From: Spirochaetota bacterium
GTDB taxonomy: Bacteria > Spirochaetota > Spirochaetia > Treponematales > UBA12059
NCBI GenBank assembly: GCA_022709445.1
Contig: JAKLIU010000041.1
Span: 1-10,768, forward strand
DNA: 10,768 nucleotides
Direction of reading: 5' to 3'
The position numbers were made by a program, and so were the translations under genes. The notes under the pieces were generated by a model, which made no database searches, was not told the origin of the DNA, and saw only the letters and a list, made by a program, of their open reading frames with translations. Of the stretch, positions 1-6,449 are shown one piece after another (within the stretch, counting starts at the first letter, position 1; every line of letters begins with the position of its first letter).

Positions 1-602
1 CTGGAGACGAACTGGGCGATGAAGTAGGTTCCCAGGAAGAGGCAGATCATCGCCATGATCACGTAGAGCCTCATGTTGATCAGGTTCTGCACGCTGAGGA
101 CGAAGTCCGCTCGGGCCGGGTTGGCCAGGAAGAAGCCGGGCAGGAAGGACTCGGAACCGGTGTAGTAGGCGCGCAGCGCGATGACCGCGCTCCCGTCCTC
201 CAGGAAGTTCGCGGGAATCAGGAAGGCGGAGTTCTGCTGGGGCCGCGAGTAGTAGCCCGGGGGCATGGCCCCGCGCGTCCCGACCATGACGCCGTCCACG
301 TAGATCTCGAAGGCGCAGGTGGCCTTGCCCGTCTCGAACCATACCTGGCCGCCAGCGAGGCCCTGGCCGGGAACCACCGTGGCCCTGAGCCAGAAATACT
401 GGCCGCCCTTCTCGAGCGGTATCCGGCCGGGGACTTCGGCCTCCTGCCAGGACGAGTCGTCCAGGGACGGGTCCGCCCAGGCTGGATCATCCCCGATCGA
501 GTAGCGCCAGGGGCCTGCCGGCTCCGACACCCGATCGAGGCTGAAGGCGGGGGCGGAGAGGAGGAGAAAGGCAAGGGCGGCGAGGGTCGAACGGACGGTC
601 AT
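1..602 (-). CDS. Membrane-anchored sensor protein, N-terminal part (truncated by window edge)
   Basis: Only the first 200 residues are present; the rest lies beyond the left edge. The frame opens with ATG at 602-600, preceded by GGGAG about six bases upstream. Residues 1-21 form a signal peptide (basic VRS, then a Leu/Ala core, then SAPAFS). Residues 32-58 (WRYSIGDDPAWADP, later DDSSW and EVPG) and 69-108 (YFWLRA, EIYVDG) resemble the jelly-roll/galactose-binding-like sensor domain found in 7TM-DISM-type receptors and in sugar-binding modules of some glycosidases. Residues about 181-200 are strongly hydrophobic and look like the first membrane helix after the periplasmic domain. In this architecture the cytoplasmic output is usually a SpoIIE-type phosphatase, a GGDEF domain or a histidine kinase, but none can be seen here. 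It lies downstream of the nifU-like gene on the same strand but has its own promoter. The coding call is firm; the sensor role is inferred from domain order. Confidence 0.8.
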   Translation of the reverse strand, partial: MTVRSTLAALAFLLLSAPAFSLDRVSEPAGPWRYSIGDDPAWADPSLDDSSWQEAEVPGRIPLEKGGQYFWLRATVVPGQGLAGGQVWFETGKATCAFEIYVDGVMVGTRGAMPPGYYSRPQQNSAFLIPANFLEDGSAVIALRAYYTGSESFLPGFFLANPARADFVLSVQNLINMRLYVIMAMICLFLGTYFIAQFVS

Positions 603-631
603 GGAGGCTCCCGCGGGTCGGTCTGCCGGAC

Positions 632-660
632 ACTATAACCCGATTGGGGGATTCGATCAA
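632..660 (-). promoter_or_regulatory. Predicted sigma-70-type promoter for the truncated sensor gene
   Basis: On the minus strand, TTGATC (660-655, four of six matches to the -35 consensus) is followed after exactly 17 bases by TATAGT (637-632, five of six matches to the -10). Transcription would start near 625, about 23 bases before the sensor ATG. The site lies in the 80-base gap after the nifU-like stop codon, so the sensor gene can be expressed apart from the Fe-S operon. No hairpin with a T-run was seen in this gap, so read-through from nifU is also possible. Confidence 0.6.
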
Positions 661-682
661 CGAAACGCCGCCCCGGGAGGGA

Positions 683-1285
683 TCAGTCGGCGAAGATGTG
701 CACGTACTCGTGCAGGAGTTCCTCCGCGCCGGTCTTGCAGCCGCCGCAGACGGTGCCGATCTTGGTGCGTTCCTGCAGGCCCTCCCAGTCGCGGGCGCCG
801 GCCTTCACCGCGTCCTCGATGTCGCGGTCGGTGATGTTGAGGCAGGTGCAGATCACGCGGGCGCCCTCGTTGCGGAACAGCCCCGCGCGGCCCGTCTTGG
901 CCAGGTGGTCGTCGATAGCGGCCCGCAGGGCCTTGTCGCCCAGCACGGAGCAGTGGATCTTGTTGTCCGGGAGCCCCCCGAGTCGCCTGGCGATGTCGTC
1001 CGGCTTGATGTTGTAGGCGTCCTTGATGCCCATGCCCTTGACCACCTCCGACAGCATGGAGGTGCTGGCGATGGCGCTGGCGCAGCCGTAGGTCTTCCAG
1101 CGGACGTCGACGATCACGTCATCCGCTATCTTGAGCATGAACAGCATCTGGTCGCCGCACTTGACGTTGCCGGTCAGGCCCTCGGCGTCGGCCTTGAATC
1201 CCTCGTCGGGATTGAAGACGTTCTTGGGGTTCATGAAGTGGTCCTTGACCACGTCCGAGTAGAGCCATGCGAACGCGTCGCTCAT
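683..1285 (-). CDS. nifU: NifU-type iron-sulfur cluster assembly scaffold (IscU-like domain plus BFD-like [2Fe-2S] domain)
   Basis: This 200-residue protein is a scaffold on which Fe-S clusters are built from sulfur supplied by the cysteine desulfurase encoded just upstream. Residues about 5-128 are an IscU/NifU N-terminal domain with all three scaffold cysteines: Cys43 in KCGD (with the conserved Asp45), Cys68 in KTYGCASA and Cys112 in KIHCSVLG. Residues about 143-190 are a BFD-like domain with Cys146, Cys148, Cys180 and Cys183 (CTC, then CGGC), which in NifU holds a permanent [2Fe-2S] cluster. The third, C-terminal Nfu domain of full-length nitrogen-fixation NifU is absent; the protein ends about 17 residues after the last cysteine. 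The Hsc70-recognition sequence of IscU (LPPVK) reads LPDNK here. The start has a strong Shine-Dalgarno (GGAGGA). The gene follows the cysteine desulfurase after 39 bases in the same operon. The role is probably general Fe-S assembly, as no nitrogenase gene is in view. Confidence 0.93.
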   Translation of the reverse strand: MSDAFAWLYSDVVKDHFMNPKNVFNPDEGFKADAEGLTGNVKCGDQMLFMLKIADDVIVDVRWKTYGCASAIASTSMLSEVVKGMGIKDAYNIKPDDIARRLGGLPDNKIHCSVLGDKALRAAIDDHLAKTGRAGLFRNEGARVICTCLNITDRDIEDAVKAGARDWEGLQERTKIGTVCGGCKTGAEELLHEYVHIFAD

Positions 1286-1324
1286 CGTATCCTCCGATTC
1301 CTGTTGCTGGTGGACGGCGGCCGT

Positions 1325-2488
1325 TCAGGCCTGCACGGTGCTCATGGACCTGAGCCGGGCTATGGCCGGGGGCAGGACGGAGAGCACGTAGTCCACGTCC
1401 TCGTCCGTGCTGTCCCTGCCCAGGCTGAAACGTATGGAGCCGTGGGCCAGTTCCGGCCCCACGCCGGTGGCCATCAGCACGTGGCTGGGCTCAAGGCTGC
1501 CGGAGGCGCAGGCCGACCCGGTGGACACCCGGATGCCCGACAGATCCAGATGCAGGAGTATCGCCTCGCCCTCCGCGCCCGGGAAGGACACGTTCAGGGT
1601 GTTGGGCAGCACCTCCACCGGGTGCCCGTTGACCCTGACCTTGGGTATGGCCGCCAGGATCCCGTCCCTGAGGCGGGCGCGCAGGCGGCCGACATGGGAG
1701 GCGTAGGAGGCCAGTTCCTCGCGCGCGAGCGAGGCGGCCGTGCCGAATCCCAGGATGCCCAGGTTGTTGTAGGTGCCGGCGCGATGCCCGTGCTCCTGGT
1801 GGCCGCCGCGGATCAGGGGCTCGAACGGGGCGCCCTTGCGGAAGTACAGCGCGCCCACGCCCTTGGGACCGTAGATCTTGTGGCAGCTCAGGGTAAGGTA
1901 GTCCGCTCCCCACTCTTCCACGTCGACCGGCACTTTGCCGACGGCCTGCGTGGCATCCGTATGGAAGTACGCCCCCGCGGCCTTGGCGATTGCGCCGATG
2001 GACCGCATGTCCTGGATGGTGCCGATCTCGTTGTTGGCCGCCATGACGGACACCAGGAGCGTGTCCGGCCCGACCGCCGCCCGGAGCCCGTCCAGGTCGA
2101 TCTTGCCGTCTCCGTCCACCGGCAGGAAGGTGACCGGGAAGCCCTCGTCCCTGAGCCACGCGGCGGCGTTGAGCACGCAGGGATGCTCGATGGAGCTGGT
2201 GACGATGCCGCGCCGCCCGCCCCTGCGCCCGAGGTGGAACATGGTTGCGAACACGGTGTTGTTGGACTCGGAGCCCCCGGAGGTGAACACGATGCGCTCG
2301 GGGTCCGCCGCGGCGCCGACCAGCGCGACGACCTGCGCCCGGGCCCGCTCCACCCTGGCCATCGCCCGCCGCCCGGCCTCGTGCATGCTCGAGGCGTTCG
2401 CGTAGACCGACAGATCTTCCTTCATGCCCTCGGCGACCGCGGGATGGAGGGGCGTGGTGGCGTTGTAGTCCATGTACACGTTCTTCAT
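1325..2488 (-). CDS. nifS: Cysteine desulfurase, NifS/IscS family
   Basis: This 387-residue PLP enzyme converts cysteine to alanine and passes the sulfur, as an enzyme-bound persulfide, to the scaffold encoded next to it. The family motifs are complete: DYNATTP near the N-terminus, SGGSESNN at 70-77 (PLP phosphate region), EHP with His102, HTDATQ with Asp178, SCHKIYGPKG with the PLP-binding Lys204, and the catalytic Cys327 in STGSACASGSLEPSHVL. The short loop around Cys327 is of the NifS/IscS (class I) type, not the SufS type. Length is normal for the family. The start ATG at 2488-2486 lies four bases after the Rrf2 gene stop and has AAGGA upstream, so the two genes are almost certainly co-transcribed. 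The NifS name is chosen for pairing with a NifU-type scaffold; IscS would be equally defensible. Confidence 0.96.
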   Translation of the reverse strand: MKNVYMDYNATTPLHPAVAEGMKEDLSVYANASSMHEAGRRAMARVERARAQVVALVGAAADPERIVFTSGGSESNNTVFATMFHLGRRGGRRGIVTSSIEHPCVLNAAAWLRDEGFPVTFLPVDGDGKIDLDGLRAAVGPDTLLVSVMAANNEIGTIQDMRSIGAIAKAAGAYFHTDATQAVGKVPVDVEEWGADYLTLSCHKIYGPKGVGALYFRKGAPFEPLIRGGHQEHGHRAGTYNNLGILGFGTAASLAREELASYASHVGRLRARLRDGILAAIPKVRVNGHPVEVLPNTLNVSFPGAEGEAILLHLDLSGIRVSTGSACASGSLEPSHVLMATGVGPELAHGSIRFSLGRDSTDEDVDYVLSVLPPAIARLRSMSTVQA

Positions 2489-2492
2489 TGCT

Positions 2493-2894
2493 TCATCCTT
2501 CCGCGATGTCCTTGAGCGTGCGGCTGCCCAGGTAGGCGTCGATCGCGTCCTTGAGGCCTATCCAGAATTTGCGCGGGAGGCAGGCGCCGCCCTGGGCGCA
2601 GGCCCCGGCCGTCTCCACGCACTGCACCGGCTTGACCGAGCCGTCCATGGCCTCGACGATGCTGAGCATGGTCACGGACTCCGGGGCGGCCGTGATCCGG
2701 TAACCGCCGTTCTTGCCTCGTTCGCCCCCGACCAGGCCGACGGTCTTGAGCTGGGTGAGTATGCCTTCAAGGAATTTGAGCGGTATGCCTTCAGCCGAGG
2801 AAATTTCCGACGCGGTGGCGCTTCTGCCCTCGAGCCTGGCCAGGTGGGCCATGGCCCTGATCGCGTACTGGGTTTTGGCGGATACGGAAAACAT
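2493..2894 (-). CDS. Rrf2/IscR-like transcriptional regulator of the Fe-S operon
   Basis: This 133-residue protein is an Rrf2-family winged-helix regulator. The N-terminal part (FSVSAKTQYAIRAMAHLA, residues 2-19) and the wing region GGERGKNGGYRI (56-67) are typical. Three cysteines at 92, 99 and 105 match in position the cluster-ligating cysteines of IscR (92, 98 and 104 in E. coli). The fourth IscR ligand, a histidine three residues after the last cysteine, is not there: the sequence reads CLPRKFW. Glu43, known in IscR to affect choice between its two DNA-site types, is at the same number here. The family senses Fe-S status and represses Fe-S biogenesis genes. The gene is first in the operon and is preceded by a perfect inverted repeat over its promoter, so autoregulation is likely. 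RBS is AAGGGG five bases before ATG. Possible names are iscR or iscR-like; I leave it unnamed because the ligand set differs. Confidence 0.92.
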   Translation of the reverse strand: MFSVSAKTQYAIRAMAHLARLEGRSATASEISSAEGIPLKFLEGILTQLKTVGLVGGERGKNGGYRITAAPESVTMLSIVEAMDGSVKPVQCVETAGACAQGGACLPRKFWIGLKDAIDAYLGSRTLKDIAEG

Positions 2895-2903
2895 GGTTCC
2901 CCT

Positions 2904-2928
2904 TATTCCTATCGACTTGATAGGAATA
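2904..2928. promoter_or_regulatory. Predicted Rrf2 operator: perfect inverted repeat, 10-bp arms, 5-bp spacer
   Basis: On the plus strand the left arm TATTCCTATC (2904-2913) and right arm GATAGGAATA (2919-2928) are exact reverse complements around GACTT (2914-2918). The AT-rich repeat stands out from its GC-rich surroundings. It overlaps the last four bases of the -10 box and the expected transcription start of the Rrf2-nifS-nifU operon, a position suited to repression. The 25-bp length matches known Rrf2/IscR-type sites. Binding by the adjacent Rrf2 protein is inferred. Confidence 0.82.
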
Positions 2929-2953
2929 TACAGGGGCGCCCCTTCTTCGTCAA
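2925..2953 (-). promoter_or_regulatory. Strong sigma-70-type promoter of the Rrf2-nifS-nifU operon
   Basis: On the minus strand TTGACG (2953-2948, five of six matches) is separated by exactly 17 bases from TATATT (2930-2925, five of six matches). The expected start is near 2918, within the operator, giving a leader of about 24 bases. The stop codon TGA (2952-2950) of the upstream permease lies inside the -35 box, so the two units are packed with no spare sequence. The 17-base spacer contains a separate 12-bp perfect palindrome (2932-2943). Confidence 0.8.
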
Positions 2954-3879
2954 GCGGGCGGCCGCCCCGCCCGGTTCCCGCCTCCGGCCGGTACCGCTGG
3001 ACGCTTCGCTCGCCGCAGGAAAGCCCCGGCCACCACCACCACGGCGGTGACCGCGAACGGCGCGGCGGCGATCAGGTCGGCCGGCAGGGAGTGCAGGGCC
3101 TGGGCAGCGTTGGCCAGGGCCAGGAGCAGGGCGAAGGCGAGCGAGGCCAGCAGCGTGCCCCCCAGCCGCTTGGCTCCCAGGTACACGGCCACCAGGGCGA
3201 TCCAGCCCCTGCCCGCGCTCAGGTTGGGCACCCACGCACCGATGGCGGCGGCCAGTGCGGCTCCGGACGCTCCGCAGGCCAGTCCGGACAACAGGTATGC
3301 CTGGCCGCGTATCCGCCCGGGGCGGACGCCGGCCAGCTCCAGGGACTCGGGGTTCATGCCCGCCGCCCTGGCCCGCAGGCCGAAGGGAGTCCATGCCAGG
3401 ACCGCGGCGGCCAGGAAGGCGACGGACAGGGCGAGCCAGTCGGACAGGCGCTGCAAGCCGAACAGGGGACCGAGCACGGGCAGGCCCGGCAGGAGCCGGG
3501 GCAGGCGCGCCGAGGCGAGGGATGGATCGGCCACCACGCCCTTGGTTCCGAACAGGAGCTGCGACAGGAGCGAGGCGAGGCCCGGAACGAGGAGGTTGAC
3601 CGACAGCCCGACGACGAAGGCATCGGCCCTGGCCTTTCGGGCGTACAGGTCCTGCAGCCAGGCGATGGCTGCGGGCACCGCCAGCGCGGCGACGAAGCCC
3701 GCCTCCGGCCCCCAGGCCGAACCGACGGCCACGTAGGAGAAGCCGCCGGCCATGATCAGGCCCTCGAGCGCTATGTTGAGGACGCCCACGTACTCGGTCG
3801 CCAGTCCGCCAAGCGCCGCGGCAAGGATGGGGACGAGACCGGGGAACAGCTGTGAGAGCACCGAGGCGAACTGGCTCAT
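2950..3879 (-). CDS. ABC importer permease, BMP/nucleoside type, second subunit
   Basis: This 309-residue integral membrane protein belongs to the branched-chain/ribose-type permease superfamily (BPD_transp_2) and resembles the second permease of BMP-family nucleoside importers. It has many hydrophobic segments. Diagnostic stretches are EYVGVLNIALEGLIMAGG (29-46), the cytoplasmic coupling region RAAGMNPESLELAGV (171-185) followed by an Ala/Gly-rich helix, and the GRGWIALVAVYLGA stretch (223-236) near the end. The ATG (3879-3877) overlaps the stop of the first permease as ATGA, with GGGAGG upstream, so translation is probably coupled. Its product would pair with the other permease to form the inner-membrane channel. 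A longer frame in register runs up to 4956, but its extra part is antisense-like overlap of the first permease and is not accepted. The stop codon sits in the -35 element of the following operon. Substrate cannot be read from the sequence. Confidence 0.92.
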   Translation of the reverse strand: MSQFASVLSQLFPGLVPILAAALGGLATEYVGVLNIALEGLIMAGGFSYVAVGSAWGPEAGFVAALAVPAAIAWLQDLYARKARADAFVVGLSVNLLVPGLASLLSQLLFGTKGVVADPSLASARLPRLLPGLPVLGPLFGLQRLSDWLALSVAFLAAAVLAWTPFGLRARAAGMNPESLELAGVRPGRIRGQAYLLSGLACGASGAALAAAIGAWVPNLSAGRGWIALVAVYLGAKRLGGTLLASLAFALLLALANAAQALHSLPADLIAAAPFAVTAVVVVAGAFLRRAKRPAVPAGGGNRAGRPPA

Positions 3880-4952
3880 GGCCGCCCTCCCCGCATGATC
3901 CCGCCGAGCCGGCGAAGCAGGGGCCTGGCCGTGGCGGCCATGATCACCAGGGCCTTTACGATCATCGCGGCGTCCGGCGGCAGGTCGGAGATGATGGCGG
4001 CCTGCCTGGCTCCCAGATCCAGCCAGGCGAAGAGGAGGGCCGCGAAGGGGACGGCCAGGGGTTCGTTGCCGGCTATCAGGGTCACGCCTATGGCGCTCCA
4101 CCCCAGGCCGCCGCTCATGCCGCGCACGGCAGTGCCGTTGCTGCCCAGGGCCAGGAAGGCTCCCGCCAGCCCGTGTGCCGCCCCGCCCGCCACGATGGGG
4201 AGCCAGGACAGGGTCCCGACCGGGAAGCCTTGGAGCCGGGCGAACAGGGGATTGCGGCCGTAGAGGGAGAGCATCGTTCCCTCCCGGGTCCGGGACATGA
4301 AGAACCAGAGGCCGACAGCCAGGGCGAGCGCGACGAGGGGAGCCGGGGTGAGCGTCGACGGGCTCATGATGCGCGGGAGCAGGGACGGGGCGGGAATGGC
4401 GGGCATGGCCACCAGGTTGTTGCCCGTGTCCCGGAACGGACCGCCGATGGCCCAGTCCACCGTGTAGAGCGCCACTTGGGACACCAGGAAGCTGGTCAGG
4501 AGCACGTCGGCGTCGGCCCAGCGCTTGCCGGCAGCCGCCGGAGCCGCGACCAGGGCTCCGCCGGCCATCCCGGCCAGGACCGCCGCAAGGAAACCCGCGG
4601 GACCGGGAACGACGGCCGCGCCGGCCGCCGCGGCCATGAACGCGCCCGCGTAGAGCTGCCCCTCGCCGCCCAGGCTGAAATGCCCGGCCTTGAAGGCGAG
4701 CAGGGCGCCCAGGGCGCATATGGCCAGTGGCGCGGCCGCTTCCAGCATGGAGGGGACGGCGTTCCTGGCCCTGAACGGCGACAGGAAGAATCCAGCCAGG
4801 GTCGAGCCGGGATCCGAGGATGCCAGGAAGGCGAGTACGGCGACGAGCAGCGCCGAGAGCCCGGCCGACAGGCCCAGGCGCCGGAGCGCCTCCACGTTTC
4901 GGGACGGCGGTACCGGCGCCAGGGGCTCCAGGTCGCCCGTTTCGCGCTTCAC
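3876..4952 (-). CDS. ABC importer permease, BMP/nucleoside type, first subunit
   Basis: This 358-residue membrane protein is the first permease of the importer. After a polar N-terminus of about 25 residues it has a hydrophobic helix (28-45) and then the family hallmark FKAGHFSLGGEGQLYAGAF (87-105). The coupling loop is at about 231-243 (YGRNPLFARLQGF), followed by a Gly/Ala-rich helix (254-270). The larger size and long N-terminal segment are normal for the first of the two permeases in BMP-type systems. The start is GTG at 4952-4950, overlapping the ATPase stop as GTGA; there is no good Shine-Dalgarno, so expression probably depends on translational coupling to the ATPase gene. Its own stop overlaps the next permease start as ATGA. 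Confidence in the family is high; the exact start is less certain because of the weak ribosome site. Confidence 0.92.
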   Translation of the reverse strand: MKRETGDLEPLAPVPPSRNVEALRRLGLSAGLSALLVAVLAFLASSDPGSTLAGFFLSPFRARNAVPSMLEAAAPLAICALGALLAFKAGHFSLGGEGQLYAGAFMAAAAGAAVVPGPAGFLAAVLAGMAGGALVAAPAAAGKRWADADVLLTSFLVSQVALYTVDWAIGGPFRDTGNNLVAMPAIPAPSLLPRIMSPSTLTPAPLVALALAVGLWFFMSRTREGTMLSLYGRNPLFARLQGFPVGTLSWLPIVAGGAAHGLAGAFLALGSNGTAVRGMSGGLGWSAIGVTLIAGNEPLAVPFAALLFAWLDLGARQAAIISDLPPDAAMIVKALVIMAATARPLLRRLGGIMRGGRP

Positions 4953-6433
4953 GCAAAGGCCCCGGTCAGTAGCGAGGACAGCCGGCCTTCCTGAAGGCCT
5001 TCAGGCGGTATGGGCGACAGCCGGCCCCGGTACAATATGAAGGAACGGTCAGCGAGTTCGGCGAGGTCCAGCGGATCCTGGCTCAGGAGGAGCACGGCGC
5101 TCCCCTGTTCCCGGAGCTCCAGGAGCCGCCGGAACACGGACGCGCGGGCGGCCGGATCCAGGCCCTGGGCCGGGTTGGCCGCGATCACCAAGCCGGGCCG
5201 CCCGTCCAGTTCCCGGGCGGCCACCAGGCGCTGCCGGTTGCCTCCCGAGAGGGCGTCGGCCGGGCGGGAGAGGTCCCCGCGTATGCCGAATGCGGCTGCC
5301 AGGCCGGCTGCGTCCTCCCTCGGCCGCTTCCGGCCCGCGTACGCGCGCGGCGAGTACCCCCGCAGGCGGGAAGCCAGGAGGTTGTCCCTGGCGGGGGACC
5401 GGGCCGACAGGCCCCTGCCCTCGCGGTCTGTCGGCAGGTAGGCGACCTCGCGTCGTGCCGCCGCGTCCCGCCCGTCGCCGTGCAGTTCCCGGCCGCGCAG
5501 GAAGAGCTGCCTGGCTCCGGGAACGGTCACCCCGGCGGCCAGGTCCTCCAGCTCGTCCAGGGAGTTGCCCTCGAGGGCGGCGACGCCGACGATCTCCCCG
5601 GAGCGCACCGTCAGGTCCAGGCCCGCCCCTCCCGCGGTCATGGCGCCGCGGAACTCGAGCACGGGTTCGGCCGCCGAGCCGCGCGAGCCCCCCTCGGAGG
5701 CGCAGGCGCCGGTGGGTATGATCAGCTCGGCCAGCGAGCATTCGTCCAGCTGCCGCGCCCCCACCGTGGCCAGGGTCCGGCCGTCCCGGAGCACCGTGAC
5801 GCGGTCAGCCAGTTCCAGGATCTCGCGGGCACGGTGTGAAATGTAGACTATCCCGGTGCCGGCGTCCTTGAGGCGGCGGATCAGGGCGAACAGGCGGGAG
5901 GATTCTTCCTCAGACAGGATGCTGGTCGGTTCGTCGAGCACGAGCACCCTGGAACCCCTGGCGACAGCCCGCAGGATTTCGGCCTCCCGCCGACCGGAAG
6001 GGCCGAGGTCCGAGACGCGGGCGTCCGGCGGCACGGAGAAACCGAAGCGATCGGCCAGCATGGCAGCCTCGTAGACGGCGCGCCTGCCGTCGAAGAAGGC
6101 CAGGCCGCGGCGCGGTTCATGGCCGAGGGCCAGGTTCTCGGCGACGGTGAGCCCGGGCGCCAGCATGGAATGCTGGGGCACCAGCCCTATGCCCGAACGC
6201 TCTGCGTCGCGATGGCTGCGGAAGCGGACCGGGCGGCCGTCGACGGACAAGGTGCCCGCGTCCGGCTCGAGGAGCCCGCAGACCACCCTGGCGAGCGTCG
6301 ATTTGCCGGCCCCGTTCTCCCCGACCAGGGCGTGGACCTCCCCCTTCTCCAGGAAGAAATCCGCGCCGGCCAGGGCCTGGGTGCCGGTGGACGGGAAGCG
6401 TTTGTGGATGCCGGAACACGCGAGCAGCTGCAT
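4949..6433 (-). CDS. ABC importer ATPase with two nucleotide-binding domains (sugar/nucleoside type)
   Basis: This 494-residue protein powers the importer. Domain 1 has Walker A GENGAGKST (38-46), a Q-loop (VPQHS, Gln87), Walker B VLVLDEP (Asp167, Glu168) and the switch His200 (YISHR), but its signature is degenerate (LGPSG at 143-147 instead of LSGGQ). Domain 2 starts near 257; its Walker A lacks the GK(S/T) core (ALEGNSLDEL, 286-295), while its signature is good (LSGGN, 395-399). This pattern, one canonical and one degenerate ATP site, is usual for double ATPases of ribose- and BMP-type importers. I chose ATG at 6433-6431; an in-frame TTG three codons upstream (6442) is possible, but neither has a strong Shine-Dalgarno. 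The gene begins 16 bases after the binding-protein stop and ends in a GTGA overlap with the first permease. Confidence 0.94.
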   Translation of the reverse strand: MQLLACSGIHKRFPSTGTQALAGADFFLEKGEVHALVGENGAGKSTLARVVCGLLEPDAGTLSVDGRPVRFRSHRDAERSGIGLVPQHSMLAPGLTVAENLALGHEPRRGLAFFDGRRAVYEAAMLADRFGFSVPPDARVSDLGPSGRREAEILRAVARGSRVLVLDEPTSILSEEESSRLFALIRRLKDAGTGIVYISHRAREILELADRVTVLRDGRTLATVGARQLDECSLAELIIPTGACASEGGSRGSAAEPVLEFRGAMTAGGAGLDLTVRSGEIVGVAALEGNSLDELEDLAAGVTVPGARQLFLRGRELHGDGRDAAARREVAYLPTDREGRGLSARSPARDNLLASRLRGYSPRAYAGRKRPREDAAGLAAAFGIRGDLSRPADALSGGNRQRLVAARELDGRPGLVIAANPAQGLDPAARASVFRRLLELREQGSAVLLLSQDPLDLAELADRSFILYRGRLSPIPPEGLQEGRLSSLLTGAFA

Positions 6434-6449
6434 CCCGTCCAAGATACGT

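Noticed and set aside
603..682. Possible transcription terminator after the nifU-like gene
   Set aside because: GC-rich short repeats are present, but no stable stem followed by a T-run on the minus strand; the sequence is better explained as a promoter.
644..2515. A 623-codon open frame on the plus strand opposite nifU and nifS
   Set aside because: It is antisense to two genes with complete family motifs; its translation is low-complexity Gly/Ala/Val/His-rich without any domain. Long antisense frames are expected at high G+C.
2950..4956. A 668-residue minus-strand fusion reading into the second permease
   Set aside because: The first half is an out-of-frame reading of the first permease. 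Permease sequence starts only at the ATG at 3879, which has a good Shine-Dalgarno and an ATGA overlap.
3852..4994. Plus-strand open frame of 380 codons opposite the first permease
   Set aside because: Gly/Gln/Glu/Arg-rich shadow of a membrane-protein gene; the minus strand carries clear permease motifs and stop/start overlaps.
4949..6433. Missing Walker A lysine in the second ATPase domain as a sign of pseudogenisation
   Set aside because: Degenerate second Walker A and first signature are usual in double-domain ATPases of sugar/nucleoside importers; the frame is intact and the canonical site is complete.
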